DNA of 64,000 bases from JAGOBP01 sp964550855 (GTDB lineage Bacteria > Chloroflexota > Anaerolineae > Fen-1058), in contig CAZKBQ010000012.1 in NCBI GenBank assembly GCA_964550855.1, forward strand, positions 23,977-87,976, given 5' to 3'. Positions 24,503 through 32,647 of this stretch are shown piece by piece. Position 1 is the first letter of the stretch, and every line of letters begins with the position of its first letter. The notes under the pieces are model-generated. The model ran no database searches. It saw only the letters and a program-made list of their open reading frames with translations, and was not told where the DNA came from. Made by a program: the position numbers and the translations under genes.

Positions 24503-25081
24503 TCAGAGCAAGACGGCCTGATAGTCGTCGGGCGTATCGATGTCGCGCAATACGCTGTCGTCGTCGACGATGACGTAGCGGATGTGATCGGCGTGGGCGT
24601 GGATCAGGTCGCGCAGCATGGCCTGGGGCGGCAGCGCGAGGATGGCCGGCCACATGGAGCGCGGGATCAGAATCGGGTGGCCGCGTTTCATTTTGAAGGA
24701 GGGGATGATCAGGCGATCGGGCTCGGCGGCCTCGATCACGCGTTGCACAATCTCGCGCCGCAGCCGCGGTTGATCGCCCAACACGATCAGTGCGGCGTCC
24801 ACCGACGAGGGCAGGGCGCGCAGACCCGTCTGGATGGACACCAGCATGTCGGCGCGGGCATAATCGGGATTGAAGACGCAGCGCACGCGCCGAGGGCTCA
24901 ACTGCGCCTCAATGCGCTCGTGTTCGTGGCCGGTGACGACGACGAGATCGCGCACCTGCGGACAGGCGGCGATCTCGTCGATGATCGTTTCGATGACGGT
25001 GGATACGCCGTAAGGCAGCAGCAGCTTGTTTTGCCCCATGCGGCGCGACTGGCCGGCGGCCAGCACAATTGCGGCGATCAT
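24503..25081 (-). CDS. MobA/MocA-like nucleotidyltransferase
   Basis: 192 residues. The N-terminus is the NTP-transferase signature: AAIVLAAGQSRRMGQNKLLL with the GxSxRMGxxK pattern, followed by VLGDQPRL and HPILIPRSMW. MocA-type enzymes of this size attach CMP to molybdopterin to make the cofactor of xanthine-dehydrogenase-type enzymes. A large subunit of that enzyme class is encoded 5 kb away on the same strand (29787-32012), which supports MocA over MobA. The ATG overlaps the stop of the upstream small gene. Other sugar-nucleotide transferases share the fold, so the substrate is inferred. Confidence 0.82.
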   Translation of the reverse strand: MIAAIVLAAGQSRRMGQNKLLLPYGVSTVIETIIDEIAACPQVRDLVVVTGHEHERIEAQLSPRRVRCVFNPDYARADMLVSIQTGLRALPSSVDAALIVLGDQPRLRREIVQRVIEAAEPDRLIIPSFKMKRGHPILIPRSMWPAILALPPQAMLRDLIHAHADHIRYVIVDDDSVLRDIDTPDDYQAVLL

Positions 25082-25290
25082 CGGTCGGGCAGGGGGCCGG
25101 CCTCAAAGCCGGCGCAGTCGATCACGGGCAGACGCGGATACCTGGGAAAGCGCGCGTCGACTTCGGATCGACGGCAGAGATAGAACGTGCTGCCGCGCGG
25201 CGTTTCGATGATTCTGGCGTGGCGGCAGCGCGCGCACAACCCCACCGGGTCGAGCCGCGCCCATTCGTCGGGAGTGGCCGGATCGCGCAT
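25078..25290 (-). CDS. Small cysteine-containing protein
   Basis: 70 residues: a CxxC pair (LCARCRHARII), a later Cys (FYLCRRSEVDARF) and a fourth (PVIDCAGFE). The pattern suggests a small zinc-ribbon fold. Its stop overlaps the ATG of the MocA-like gene (ATGA), so the two are translationally coupled, and similar small CxxC proteins are often seen next to cofactor genes. Function unknown. The proximity of a GC-rich palindrome to its start leaves the expression signal unclear. Confidence 0.65.
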   Translation of the reverse strand: MRDPATPDEWARLDPVGLCARCRHARIIETPRGSTFYLCRRSEVDARFPRYPRLPVIDCAGFEAGPLPDR

Positions 25291-25302
25291 CGGCTCGATC
25301 GG

Positions 25303-25329
25303 GAACGGCCGGCGGCCGGCCGGCCGTTC
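25303..25329. other. GC-rich stem-loop downstream of the FKBP gene
   Basis: GAACGGCCGG (25303-25312) and CCGGCCGTTC (25320-25329), a perfect 10-bp inverted repeat. It lies 9 bases after the stop of the minus-strand FKBP gene. No U-tract follows, so it may be a weak terminator or a 3'-end stabiliser. Confidence 0.5.
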
Positions 25330-25338
25330 TAAGTGAAA

Positions 25339-26103
25339 TTACTTAATTTCCAGCAGTTCCACGTCGAAGATCAACGTGGCGTTGGGCGGGATCGAACCGG
25401 CGCCCTGGGCGCCGTAGCCCAGCTCGGGCGGGATGGTCAGCGTGCGCTTGCCGCCGACCTTCAGGCCGACCAGCCCCTGATCCCAGCCGGGGATCACTTG
25501 CCCGGCGCCCAGCACAAATGTGAACGGCTGCTTGCCCACCGAGCTATCGAACACCGTGCCGTCGGTCAGCTTGCCGGTGTAATTCACCACCAGCGTGTCG
25601 CCGTCCTTGGCGGCCGCGCCCGTGCCGGCCTGTGTGTCTTCAATCTTCACTTCCGGCGCGGGCTTGGTGTCCAGCAGTTCGACAATGAAGGTCAACGTGG
25701 CATTGGGCGGAATGACGTTGCCCGCGCCCTGGCTGCCGTAGGCCAGACTGGGCGGAATGACCAGCCGTCGTGTGCCGCCTACTTTCATCGAGCCGACGCC
25801 TTCGGACCAGCCGGGGATGACGCGGTTTAACGGAAACGTCACGGCCCCGCCGTGTTGGCGCGAAGCATCGAACACGGTGCCGTTGTCCAGCGTGCCGGTG
25901 TATTGCACGGTCACATAATCGGTGGGGCCGGGCTGTGCGCCGGTGCCGGTCACCAGATCGACGTATTTCAGGCCGGAGGCCGTCGTCGTCAAAGTCTCGT
26001 TTGAAGCGGCCGGAGCGTTGGCCGCCGGCGCGGCCGTTCCGCTGCACGCCGCCAAAACCATCAGTCCGGCGCTGGCCGCCAAAATCCACCACATGCGTTT
26101 CAT
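25339..26103 (-). CDS. Lipoprotein with two FKBP-type peptidyl-prolyl isomerase domains
   Basis: 254 residues. A lipobox (LMVLAAC, Cys20) marks it as a membrane-anchored lipoprotein, followed by an Ala/Thr linker. FKBP domain 1 spans about 42-148 (DYVTVQYTGTLDNGTVFDAS, VIPGWSEGV, IPPSLAYG, IPPNATLTFIVELL) and domain 2 about 155-254 (LVVNYTGKLTDGTVFDSS, VIPGWDQGL, IPPELGYG). Both keep the YTG, FD and IPP landmarks of active FKBPs, which isomerise proline bonds and help exported proteins fold. The next upstream gene is a paralogue with the same architecture, 25 bases away. Confidence 0.93.
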   Translation of the reverse strand: MKRMWWILAASAGLMVLAACSGTAAPAANAPAASNETLTTTASGLKYVDLVTGTGAQPGPTDYVTVQYTGTLDNGTVFDASRQHGGAVTFPLNRVIPGWSEGVGSMKVGGTRRLVIPPSLAYGSQGAGNVIPPNATLTFIVELLDTKPAPEVKIEDTQAGTGAAAKDGDTLVVNYTGKLTDGTVFDSSVGKQPFTFVLGAGQVIPGWDQGLVGLKVGGKRTLTIPPELGYGAQGAGSIPPNATLIFDVELLEIK

Positions 26104-26128
26104 TGCTTCTCCATCCTTCTTTAGGGTG

Positions 26129-26953
26129 CTATTTCACTTCGATTAATTCGACTTCAAAGATCAACGTGGCATTGGGCGGGACGGGGTCAGAGCCTTGCGG
26201 GCCGTAACCCAGTTCCGGCGGAATGGTCAGGATGCGTTTGCCGCCCACCTTCATGCCGGGCAGACCCTGATCCCAACCGGCGATGACCTGACCCACGCCC
26301 AGCTTAAAAGTGAAGGGCGGCTTGCCGGCGGTGCTGTCAAACACGTGGCCGTCGGTCAGCGTGCCCGTATAATTCACCGTCAGCGTCTGGCCGGCGGCGG
26401 CTACTGCGCCGGTGCCCACCACCACATCTTCGATCTTGACCTGCGGAGCGGGCCGCGTGCCCAGCAGCTCCACCGTGAAGTACAGCGTGGCGTTCGGCGG
26501 AATGGCGCCGTTGCCGGCGCCGGTCTCGCCATAGGCCAGGCTGGGCGGGATGATCAGCTTGCGCGTGCCGCCCACCTTCATGGTGCTGACGCCTTCGGCC
26601 CAGCCCGGAATCTGCCGGGCGATCCCGTCCAGGGGGATGTCGGCCGGGGTGCCATACTGCCAGGTGGAGCCGATGAGCGTGCCGTCGGCCAGGGTGGCCG
26701 TGAATTGCAGCGTCACCCAATCGGTGCTGGCGGGCGTGGCCCCGGTGCCGACGGTTAGATCGACGTACTTGAGGCCCGAAATGGTCTTGATGGTATTTGG
26801 TTCATCTGTCGGCTGTGCGGGTGCGGTCGTGGGCGGCGCACCGGTGGGCGGCGCGCTGGTGGGCGGCGCACCGGTGGGCGTGGCGGCCGGACTGCACGCC
26901 GCCGCGCTTAGCAATACCATCGCCACAACTATCAGCCACTTAATACGCTTCAT
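26129..26953 (-). CDS. Lipoprotein with two FKBP-type peptidyl-prolyl isomerase domains
   Basis: 274 residues. Lipobox near Cys20 (LLSAAAC) followed by a low-complexity linker of repeated GAPPTSAPPT units. FKBP domain 1 (about 62-168: VTLQFTATLADGTLIGST, QIPGWAEGV, IPPSLAYG) has lost the usual YTG and FD residues (FTA and IGS), while domain 2 (about 175-274: LTVNYTGTLTDGHVFDST, VIAGWDQGL, IPPELGYG) is intact. So one active and one probably degenerate domain is the likely arrangement. Tandem duplicate of the downstream gene. The Pro/Thr linker would hold the folding domains away from the membrane. Confidence 0.92.
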   Translation of the reverse strand: MKRIKWLIVVAMVLLSAAACSPAATPTGAPPTSAPPTGAPPTTAPAQPTDEPNTIKTISGLKYVDLTVGTGATPASTDWVTLQFTATLADGTLIGSTWQYGTPADIPLDGIARQIPGWAEGVSTMKVGGTRKLIIPPSLAYGETGAGNGAIPPNATLYFTVELLGTRPAPQVKIEDVVVGTGAVAAAGQTLTVNYTGTLTDGHVFDSTAGKPPFTFKLGVGQVIAGWDQGLPGMKVGGKRILTIPPELGYGPQGSDPVPPNATLIFEVELIEVK

Positions 26954-26974
26954 GCCTTGTGATCCTTGTTGGTC

Positions 26975-27388
26975 TTACTGTTCCAACGCCTGCTGCAGCG
27001 TCAACACCTCGGGCAACGACGCAAAAGGGAATCTGAGAAAATGATCGCTGCCGGTGAGTTTGATCGCCATTTGCGGCGGCGGCCCGGCTTCGACCACGAC
27101 TTCTTCGATCGCTTCCAGCCGCACCAGATAGCTCTCACGATCGGCCGCCAGCAAGTCGGCGAGCGGTTGCGAGTTCAAACGGGCTTCGCGCTGCTCGATC
27201 TCCCGCACACCCCGATCGGCTGCGGCGCGCGACACCAGTCGCCCGGCCTCATCGCGCGCATAATACTTCAGCGCACCGGCATTGCCGGTGCGAATCAGGT
27301 ACAGGCCGTCCTCGCCCAGCACCAGCGAATACACTTTGTGGAAGCCAAAGCCCACCGAGCGGACGACTTTATCGAAACGCAGATTCAT
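26975..27388 (-). CDS. Hypothetical protein
   Basis: 137 residues, no signal or membrane segment. Beta-strand pattern at the start (HKVYSLVLGEDGLYLIRTG), a charged helical middle (REIEQREARLNSQPLADLLA) and a final strand-helix (MAIKLTGSDHFLRFPFASLP, VLTLQQALEQ). The shape recalls small PH/GRAM-like domains, but I cannot name a family. Its ATG overlaps the stop of the histidine phosphatase gene (ATGA), so both are made together. Function unknown. Confidence 0.7.
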   Translation of the reverse strand: MNLRFDKVVRSVGFGFHKVYSLVLGEDGLYLIRTGNAGALKYYARDEAGRLVSRAAADRGVREIEQREARLNSQPLADLLAADRESYLVRLEAIEEVVVEAGPPPQMAIKLTGSDHFLRFPFASLPEVLTLQQALEQ

Positions 27389-28011
27389 GCTTCACCCAGA
27401 TGACGGGTATCGTTGGCCGTTACCAACTCCCAGCCGTGATGGCCGCCGATTGAAAACGGCCGCCAGTGAAACACGCCCGTGTGGCGGATGTTGACGAAGG
27501 CGCTTAGATTGTTTTCCAGCGGAATGCCCAAGAAATGAAAGAACAACGTCTCGATGACGCCGCCGTGCGAGACCACTGCCACCTTCCGATTGGCTTCGGC
27601 GGCGACGATGGCGGCAATCGCGGCGGCGGCGCGCTGCTGGAGTTCGCGCCATGTCTCGCTGCCCGGCGAGGCACGTTGATCCACGTATTGCCGGACCTTC
27701 AGCCACAGTTCCATAATCTGGCCCGGCGTCGAGCCGGGCGGCACGTCCAGATGAATCTCGCGCAAATCGTCGCGTGTCTGAATCGGCAGGCCGGTCGCGT
27801 CGCTCACGGCCTGCGCGGTCTGTTGCGCGCGCAACAACGGACTGGCGTACAAGGCGTCGGGTCTGACGCGCTGGGCCAGGTATGCACCCAGCCGCCGCGC
27901 CTGCTCGAAGCCGCGCCCGGTCAGGCCGTCTTCGTCTTCAGGGATCAGCGCGCCGTCGCCGTCGGCGCTAAGCTGCCGACCATGACGGATAAGATAGAGT
28001 TCGGTTGGCAT
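27385..28011 (-). CDS. Histidine phosphatase family protein
   Basis: 208 residues, typical of the phosphoglycerate-mutase-like phosphatase branch. The catalytic motif RHG is at residues 9-11 (LYLIRHGRQ), the second His is in VAVVSHGGVIETLFF (about 155) and the acid residue in REIHLD. These enzymes move phosphate through a phospho-histidine; the substrate cannot be told from sequence. The hypothetical gene after it overlaps by 4 bases. No strong ribosome-binding site; the start is preceded by a GATGA-rich stretch. Confidence 0.9.
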   Translation of the reverse strand: MPTELYLIRHGRQLSADGDGALIPEDEDGLTGRGFEQARRLGAYLAQRVRPDALYASPLLRAQQTAQAVSDATGLPIQTRDDLREIHLDVPPGSTPGQIMELWLKVRQYVDQRASPGSETWRELQQRAAAAIAAIVAAEANRKVAVVSHGGVIETLFFHFLGIPLENNLSAFVNIRHTGVFHWRPFSIGGHHGWELVTANDTRHLGEA

Positions 28012-28051
28012 GATGAATGATGAGTGATGCGCCGCCGATTATATCACACGC

Positions 28052-29200
28052 TCAGGCCGATACTTGCGGCAGCTGCACCCGGAGCGCGTCGATCAGCGCG
28101 TCCACGTCGGCGCGGGTGTTGTAACCCTGAATGGATACGCGCACGAAATGACGCTCGTTCCAGTGGATGACGGGAATTTCGATGTGATGCTCGTCGTACA
28201 GGCGGCGCTTCAACTCGTCGAGGTCGCACGACGGCAGGGGCAGGGCGGACATCTGGCTGAACCATGCCGGCTCATCGGGCGTGAGGGGGAGCAGGCCGGT
28301 CAGGGCTGTTGCCTGCTCGCGCGCATAGCGCACCAGCTCATGACACTGGCGGCGGACTTGCGGCCAATTGTGCTCGCGGCAGAATTGAATGGCAGCCGGG
28401 ACGCTGAGATACGCCGCGATGTCGCGCGTGCCCTGCCATTCCTGCTCATCGATGAAACGCGATGCAGTTGGCTTTTCCGCCTCCCAGCCCCAGCTCACGA
28501 CCAGCGGCTCGACCAGCTGCTGCACGTCGCGGCGGGCATACAGGAAGGCGCTGCCCTTGGGCGACATCAACCACTTGTGGCAGTTCGACGAGTAGAAGTC
28601 CGCGCCCAGTTCGCGCAGGTTCAGATCGATCTGGCCGACGGCGTGCGCGCCGTCGATGATGGTCAAAAGGCCGCGCTCCCGCGCCCGATCGATCAACGGT
28701 TTGATCGGAAACGTGATCGCCGTGGGCGAGGTGAGGTGACTGATGAAGAGTACCCGCGTCCGATCGGTGACGCCCGCCCATACGGTTTCGACGACATCGT
28801 CGGCAGATTCGATCGGAATGGGCACGGGCCGCCGGATATATCTGGCGCCATGCTTCGCGCAGAGAAACCGCCACGTCCGATCGAGCGCGCCGTATTCGTG
28901 ATCGGTGGACAAGACTTCGTCGCCGGGGCGCAGCTCAAGCGATCGGGCCACGGTGTTCAAGCCCACCGTGGCATTGGTGACGTAGGTGACCTCATCGGCG
29001 TCTGCGCCGACGAAGTCCGCCAGCGCCGATCGGGCTGCGTGCATCAGATCGGCGAAGCGCCGCCCCAGGAATTCGACGGGTTGTCGTTCCAACTCGCGCT
29101 GCCAGCGTTGATACTCTTCAAACACCGGACGCGGGCAGGCGCCGAATGAGCCGTGATTCAGAAAGATGACGCCCGGATCGAGCAGGAAGAGATCGCGCAT
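28052..29200 (-). CDS. Aminotransferase class V, isopenicillin N epimerase-like
   Basis: 382 residues, the full length of this PLP-enzyme group. The N-terminus FLNHGSFGACPRPVFEEYQR is characteristic of isopenicillin-N-epimerase-like proteins. The PLP lysine is in SSNCHKWLMSPKG (about 207), after IDGAHAVGQI (Asp binding the pyridine nitrogen, about 182). Relatives include epimerases and cysteine-sulfoxide lyases, so I give the fold and not the reaction. The VOC gene ends upstream of it by 12 bases. No beta-lactam or ergothioneine genes are nearby, making those specific roles unlikely. Confidence 0.87.
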   Translation of the reverse strand: MRDLFLLDPGVIFLNHGSFGACPRPVFEEYQRWQRELERQPVEFLGRRFADLMHAARSALADFVGADADEVTYVTNATVGLNTVARSLELRPGDEVLSTDHEYGALDRTWRFLCAKHGARYIRRPVPIPIESADDVVETVWAGVTDRTRVLFISHLTSPTAITFPIKPLIDRARERGLLTIIDGAHAVGQIDLNLRELGADFYSSNCHKWLMSPKGSAFLYARRDVQQLVEPLVVSWGWEAEKPTASRFIDEQEWQGTRDIAAYLSVPAAIQFCREHNWPQVRRQCHELVRYAREQATALTGLLPLTPDEPAWFSQMSALPLPSCDLDELKRRLYDEHHIEIPVIHWNERHFVRVSIQGYNTRADVDALIDALRVQLPQVSA

Positions 29201-29212
29201 GAAGCCTGTTCC

Positions 29213-29671
29213 TCAGGCCGACCACGCCTGCAACTCGATGATGTTGCCTTCGGGATCGGTGACGTAGCACCACGTCACTTTTGCGCCGGTGGCGATTGAG
29301 GTGGTGACGACTTCGCCCACCGCCCGGCCGCCGGCGGCAAGCACGGCTTGGCGCGCGGCCGGCACATCATCCACTGCAAAGGCGATGTGCGCGAAGCCGG
29401 GTCGATTGACCGCCGGGGCGGGCTTTTCTTCCAGCGAAGTGTAAGTGAAGATTTCCAGCGTGGGGCCGCTGTCGCCGTAGCCGGGCAGACGCAGGTGCAT
29501 ACCGCGCAGGTGCGCGCCGGGCACGCCGGTTCCCGCTTCCATGATCGGGCCGCTGAGATCGCGCTCTGGCGGAACGGGCACGCAGCCAAACACGCGCTGG
29601 TAAAAATCGGCCAGCGCGCGCCAGTCGCGAGCGATGAGGTTGGTGTGGGCATAACGGGCTTGAAGGGACAT
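29213..29671 (-). CDS. VOC family protein (glyoxalase/bleomycin resistance fold)
   Basis: 152 residues from MSLQARYAHTN; the frame extends 13 codons further, but those add no family sequence. Paired beta-alpha-beta-beta-beta modules are visible: HTNLIARDWRALADFYQRVF and GFAHIAFAVDDVPAARQAVL, ending YVTDPEGNIIELQAW, where the final Glu and the early His are the usual metal ligands. VOC proteins catalyse isomerisations, dioxygenations or bind drugs; the substrate is not readable. It is followed by the aminotransferase 12 bases on, probably one transcript. Confidence 0.88.
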   Translation of the reverse strand: MSLQARYAHTNLIARDWRALADFYQRVFGCVPVPPERDLSGPIMEAGTGVPGAHLRGMHLRLPGYGDSGPTLEIFTYTSLEEKPAPAVNRPGFAHIAFAVDDVPAARQAVLAAGGRAVGEVVTTSIATGAKVTWCYVTDPEGNIIELQAWSA

Positions 29672-29758
29672 GATTGAGTGAATTCTGGATCCTCCGAACA
29701 TCCTCGCCATAACGGCCGCATAACGATGGAAAACGAGTGAAGAGCGATCCTCGCCGAA

Positions 29759-29800
29759 TCACTCTTCACTCATTACTCGTTACTCATCACTCATCACTCA
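29759..29800 (-). repeat. 7-bp tandem repeats GAGTRAY at the 3' end of the xdh-like gene
   Basis: Six heptads read on the minus strand as GAGTGAT, GAGTGAT, GAGTAAC, GAGTAAT, GAGTGAA and AGAGTGA-like units. The first supply the last codons and the TGA stop of the molybdenum enzyme (29787). Each unit contains TGA or TAA, and the 7-base period puts stops in all three frames in the gene's direction, but not on the other strand. A second array with the same consensus lies at 39861-39930. Confidence 0.8.
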
Positions 29801-32012
29801 TTCCCGCTTTACTCTTGATCGCCTTCAACACCCGATCGGGCGTCAGCGGGAATGAATCGAACCAGATGCCGATGGCGTCCTTGACCGCCGCGCACACGGC
29901 GGGCGCAAAGGGCAGATAGGGCATCTCGCCCATGCCGCGCGCCCCCCACGGCCCCAGCGGATCGGGATATTCCAGGATGAGCGAGTTGATCTCTTGAGGC
30001 ACATCCAGCACGGTCGGGATCAGGTAGTTGCTCAAATACGGCGTGAGCACCTGTCCGTCCTTCATCTGGAAGTTTTCCGTAATGGTGTAGCCCTGCGCCT
30101 GCACGATCGCGCCTTCGATCTGGCCGCGCACCTGCGCCGGGTTGATGGCCTTGCCCACGTCGTCGGCGCACCACGCGCGCAGCACGCGCACGTGCCCCGT
30201 TTCCACATCGACTTCCACTTCGACCGCTTCGGCCGCGTAGCCGTAAGCGAAGTTGGGTTCGCTCTTGCCGGTTTCCGGATCATACGGTGTGGTTCTGGGG
30301 GCCACCCACGCATATTCGACAAAGGCCGGCCGCTCTTCCTCCTGCCACTTCTTCAAGGCCCGTTCGGCCGCGCCGCGAATGGAGTTGCCCATCATAAACG
30401 TCATGCGCGAAGCCGACACACTGCCGGAGTTGCCGCTGCTGATCGTATCGGAGACCACCAGCCGCACTTTATCGAGCGGCAGGCCCAGGGCCTCGGCCGC
30501 CATCTGCCGCATCACAGTGTGCGTGCCCTGGCCGACTTCGGCGGCGGCGTGATACACGATGGCCTCTTCGATGTCGGCGCCGCCGCGCAGTTCCAACCGC
30601 ACCACCGATCGTTCCACCGCCCCGAACGAGAAGCCCACGTTCTTATAGCCGATGGCGAGGCCGAGGCCATAGCGTTTGGCTGGATCGATCGTTGACGCCC
30701 GCGCCGCGCGCTGCCAGCGGCCGTCGGCATCCCTGGTCCAGCCCGCTTCCAGCGCGCATTTTTCCAGCACCTGCGCGATGCTGACCCCCTTCGGGATCGG
30801 CGTGCCCACCGACAAAATCGAACCTTCGCGCAGCACGTTCTTCAGGCGCAGCTCCACCGGATCCATGCCCAGTTTTTCGGCCAGCTTGTTCATCTGCATT
30901 TCGGCTTCAAATTCGCCCTGCGGGCCGCCGAAGCCGCGAAACGCACCGGTCAGCACGTTGTTGGTGAAGACGGTGTAAGTATCGACTTTGATGTTGGGGA
31001 TGTCGTACGGGCCGGTGCAGGTGAGCGTGGTGTTGCCCTGCACTTTGGTCGAAGTGCCCGCGTAGGGTCCCGCGTCGGCGATGACCTCCACCTGCGCGGC
31101 GAGCAGTTTGCCGTCGGCGCGCGCCCCCCACGTCGCCTTGAGCCGCATGGGGTGACGCTTGTGATGGCCGATGATGGACTCTTCGCGCGACCAGATGATC
31201 TTGACCGGCCGCCTGAGTTTCCACGCGGCCAGCGCCAACACCACCTGCACCGACATATCCTCGCGTCCACCAAACGCGCCGCCGATGGCGGGATAGATCA
31301 CGCGGACTTGATCGTGCGGCAGGTTTAGCGCGTGGGCGATCTGCTCCTGGTCTTCGTACGTCCACTGGCCGCCCACGACCACGGTGACGCGGCCTGCTTC
31401 GTCGATGTAGCCCAGGCCGGCTTCCGGCTGCAAAAAGGCGTGTTCCTGGTATGGTGTGGTGTATTCGCCCACGACGATGGCCGCGCATTGATCCCAGACT
31501 TCGTCCACATTGCCCTTGCGGACGCGGTAATGCTGGAGGATGTTGCCGGGCCGATCGGGTTGAATCTGGATCGCGCCCTCTTTCATCGCCTCAAGCGGAT
31601 CAGTGATGATCGGCAGATCCTCGTACTCCACTTCGATCAAATCCCGCGCGTGCGCGGCCTGTTGTTCGGTTTCTGCGACGATGAGGGCCACCTGATCGCC
31701 GACGAAGCGGACGTGATCGCCCCACGGTTTGGTGCTGCCCGGCCCGCACAGCACGGGCTGATCGGGGATGCCGAGGCCATACTCGTTGTTGGGCACGTCC
31801 TTGGCGGTGAAGATGGCGATCACGCCCGGGGCCTGCTCGGCCCGGCTCGTATCGATCGATTTCACGATCGCGTGCGGGCGGTGCGCAAACAGGATCTTCA
31901 TGTGCGCCATGTTGTCCATGACGAGATCGCCCGGATAGCGGGCCTCGCCGGTGACTTTGGCCACCGCGTCAACGCGCAGAATGTTGGAACCGACGATGGT
32001 TGTGTCAGACAT
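29787..32012 (-). CDS. Xanthine dehydrogenase family, molybdopterin-binding subunit
   Basis: 741 residues, the usual size of the large (XdhA/CoxL-type) subunit that holds molybdopterin-cytosine dinucleotide. Visible landmarks: GGAFGGREDMSVQ (about 250), GAFRGFGGPQGEFEAE (about 358), AAEVGQGTHTVMRQ (about 490), and the C-terminal RGMGEMPYLPF with the catalytic Glu (about 700). Substrate class is not decidable; there is no CO-dehydrogenase AYRCSFR loop that I can see. The FAD and 2Fe-2S subunits that normally accompany it are absent from the window, so it is a lone subunit here. GAGG lies upstream of the ATG and a GTACAG/CTGTAC dyad at 32032-32051. Its last four codons and stop come from the heptad repeat. 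Confidence 0.93.
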   Translation of the reverse strand: MSDTTIVGSNILRVDAVAKVTGEARYPGDLVMDNMAHMKILFAHRPHAIVKSIDTSRAEQAPGVIAIFTAKDVPNNEYGLGIPDQPVLCGPGSTKPWGDHVRFVGDQVALIVAETEQQAAHARDLIEVEYEDLPIITDPLEAMKEGAIQIQPDRPGNILQHYRVRKGNVDEVWDQCAAIVVGEYTTPYQEHAFLQPEAGLGYIDEAGRVTVVVGGQWTYEDQEQIAHALNLPHDQVRVIYPAIGGAFGGREDMSVQVVLALAAWKLRRPVKIIWSREESIIGHHKRHPMRLKATWGARADGKLLAAQVEVIADAGPYAGTSTKVQGNTTLTCTGPYDIPNIKVDTYTVFTNNVLTGAFRGFGGPQGEFEAEMQMNKLAEKLGMDPVELRLKNVLREGSILSVGTPIPKGVSIAQVLEKCALEAGWTRDADGRWQRAARASTIDPAKRYGLGLAIGYKNVGFSFGAVERSVVRLELRGGADIEEAIVYHAAAEVGQGTHTVMRQMAAEALGLPLDKVRLVVSDTISSGNSGSVSASRMTFMMGNSIRGAAERALKKWQEEERPAFVEYAWVAPRTTPYDPETGKSEPNFAYGYAAEAVEVEVDVETGHVRVLRAWCADDVGKAINPAQVRGQIEGAIVQAQGYTITENFQMKDGQVLTPYLSNYLIPTVLDVPQEINSLILEYPDPLGPWGARGMGEMPYLPFAPAVCAAVKDAIGIWFDSFPLTPDRVLKAIKSKAGMSDE

Positions 32013-32031
32013 GAGAACCTCGAAAAATTGA

Positions 32032-32051
32032 GTACAGCCCCCGTTCTGTAC
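32032..32051. promoter_or_regulatory. GTACAG/CTGTAC dyad upstream of the xdh-like gene
   Basis: GTACAG (32032-32037) and CTGTAC (32046-32051) with an 8-base centre lie 20 bases before the molybdenum-enzyme ATG. It could be an operator or a small mRNA hairpin close to the ribosome-binding site. Confidence 0.35.
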
Positions 32052-32078
32052 CAGGTATGGTGTGTGTCGGCCTGTCGC

Positions 32079-32582
32079 TCAGCGCGGCGGCAGGGTGGGC
32101 TGCAAAAAGTCGGCCGCTGCCCAGCCTTCAGTCCCGTTGGGATCGCGCAGCTGCCACCATGTCAACTCGTCGGCGTCTCGCGGCCCGCCGATCACTTCCA
32201 GCACCTCGCCGTTGCCCAGCGTGCGAATGATCTGCGCGGTGCGGCCCGGATCGCGCCGGAAGTTCACGCCTTCCACCACGGCCACATAGCCGCCCACGGC
32301 AATGGTCGTCGGCGCGGGCTGAGTGGGCGTGGGCGTGGGTGCCGGCGTCGGGGTGGGGACGAGTGTCACGGTCGGGCGCAGCACCGTGGCCGTGGGCGTG
32401 GGCGTGGGCGGAACCTGCGTCAGGGTGTTCACCGCCGATCGGCCCAACGCGGCGCAGATAAACACCGACACGATGGCGACGCCTGACAAGATCAGCCATT
32501 CGCGCCACGATAGATCCGTCTGGCCCGGTCGCGGCCGAATGTTGACCGCCGGTTTTGGTTTGGATGTTGGTACTTGAGACAT
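32079..32582 (-). CDS. SH3b domain protein with single membrane helix
   Basis: 167 residues. A basic/Pro N-terminus, one membrane helix (about 28-48: LILSGVAIVSVFICAAL), a long Pro/Thr-rich linker (about 54-92) and a C-terminal bacterial SH3 domain (about 93-167: VEGVNFRRDPGRTAQIIRTL, WWQLRDPNGTEGWAAADFL). SH3b domains often bind cell-wall peptides. It is a paralogue of the gene just upstream (same architecture and matching DDLTWW/ADELTWW ends) and part of the minus-strand set with an amidase and a CNBD-phosphatase. Probably an extracytoplasmic wall-binding protein. Confidence 0.85.
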   Translation of the reverse strand: MSQVPTSKPKPAVNIRPRPGQTDLSWREWLILSGVAIVSVFICAALGRSAVNTLTQVPPTPTPTATVLRPTVTLVPTPTPAPTPTPTQPAPTTIAVGGYVAVVEGVNFRRDPGRTAQIIRTLGNGEVLEVIGGPRDADELTWWQLRDPNGTEGWAAADFLQPTLPPR

Positions 32583-32647
32583 GGAACCTCAATTCGATAG
32601 TTGATGCTTGATTTTGGATTGCGGCACGAAGGCCGGCACTTACATCG

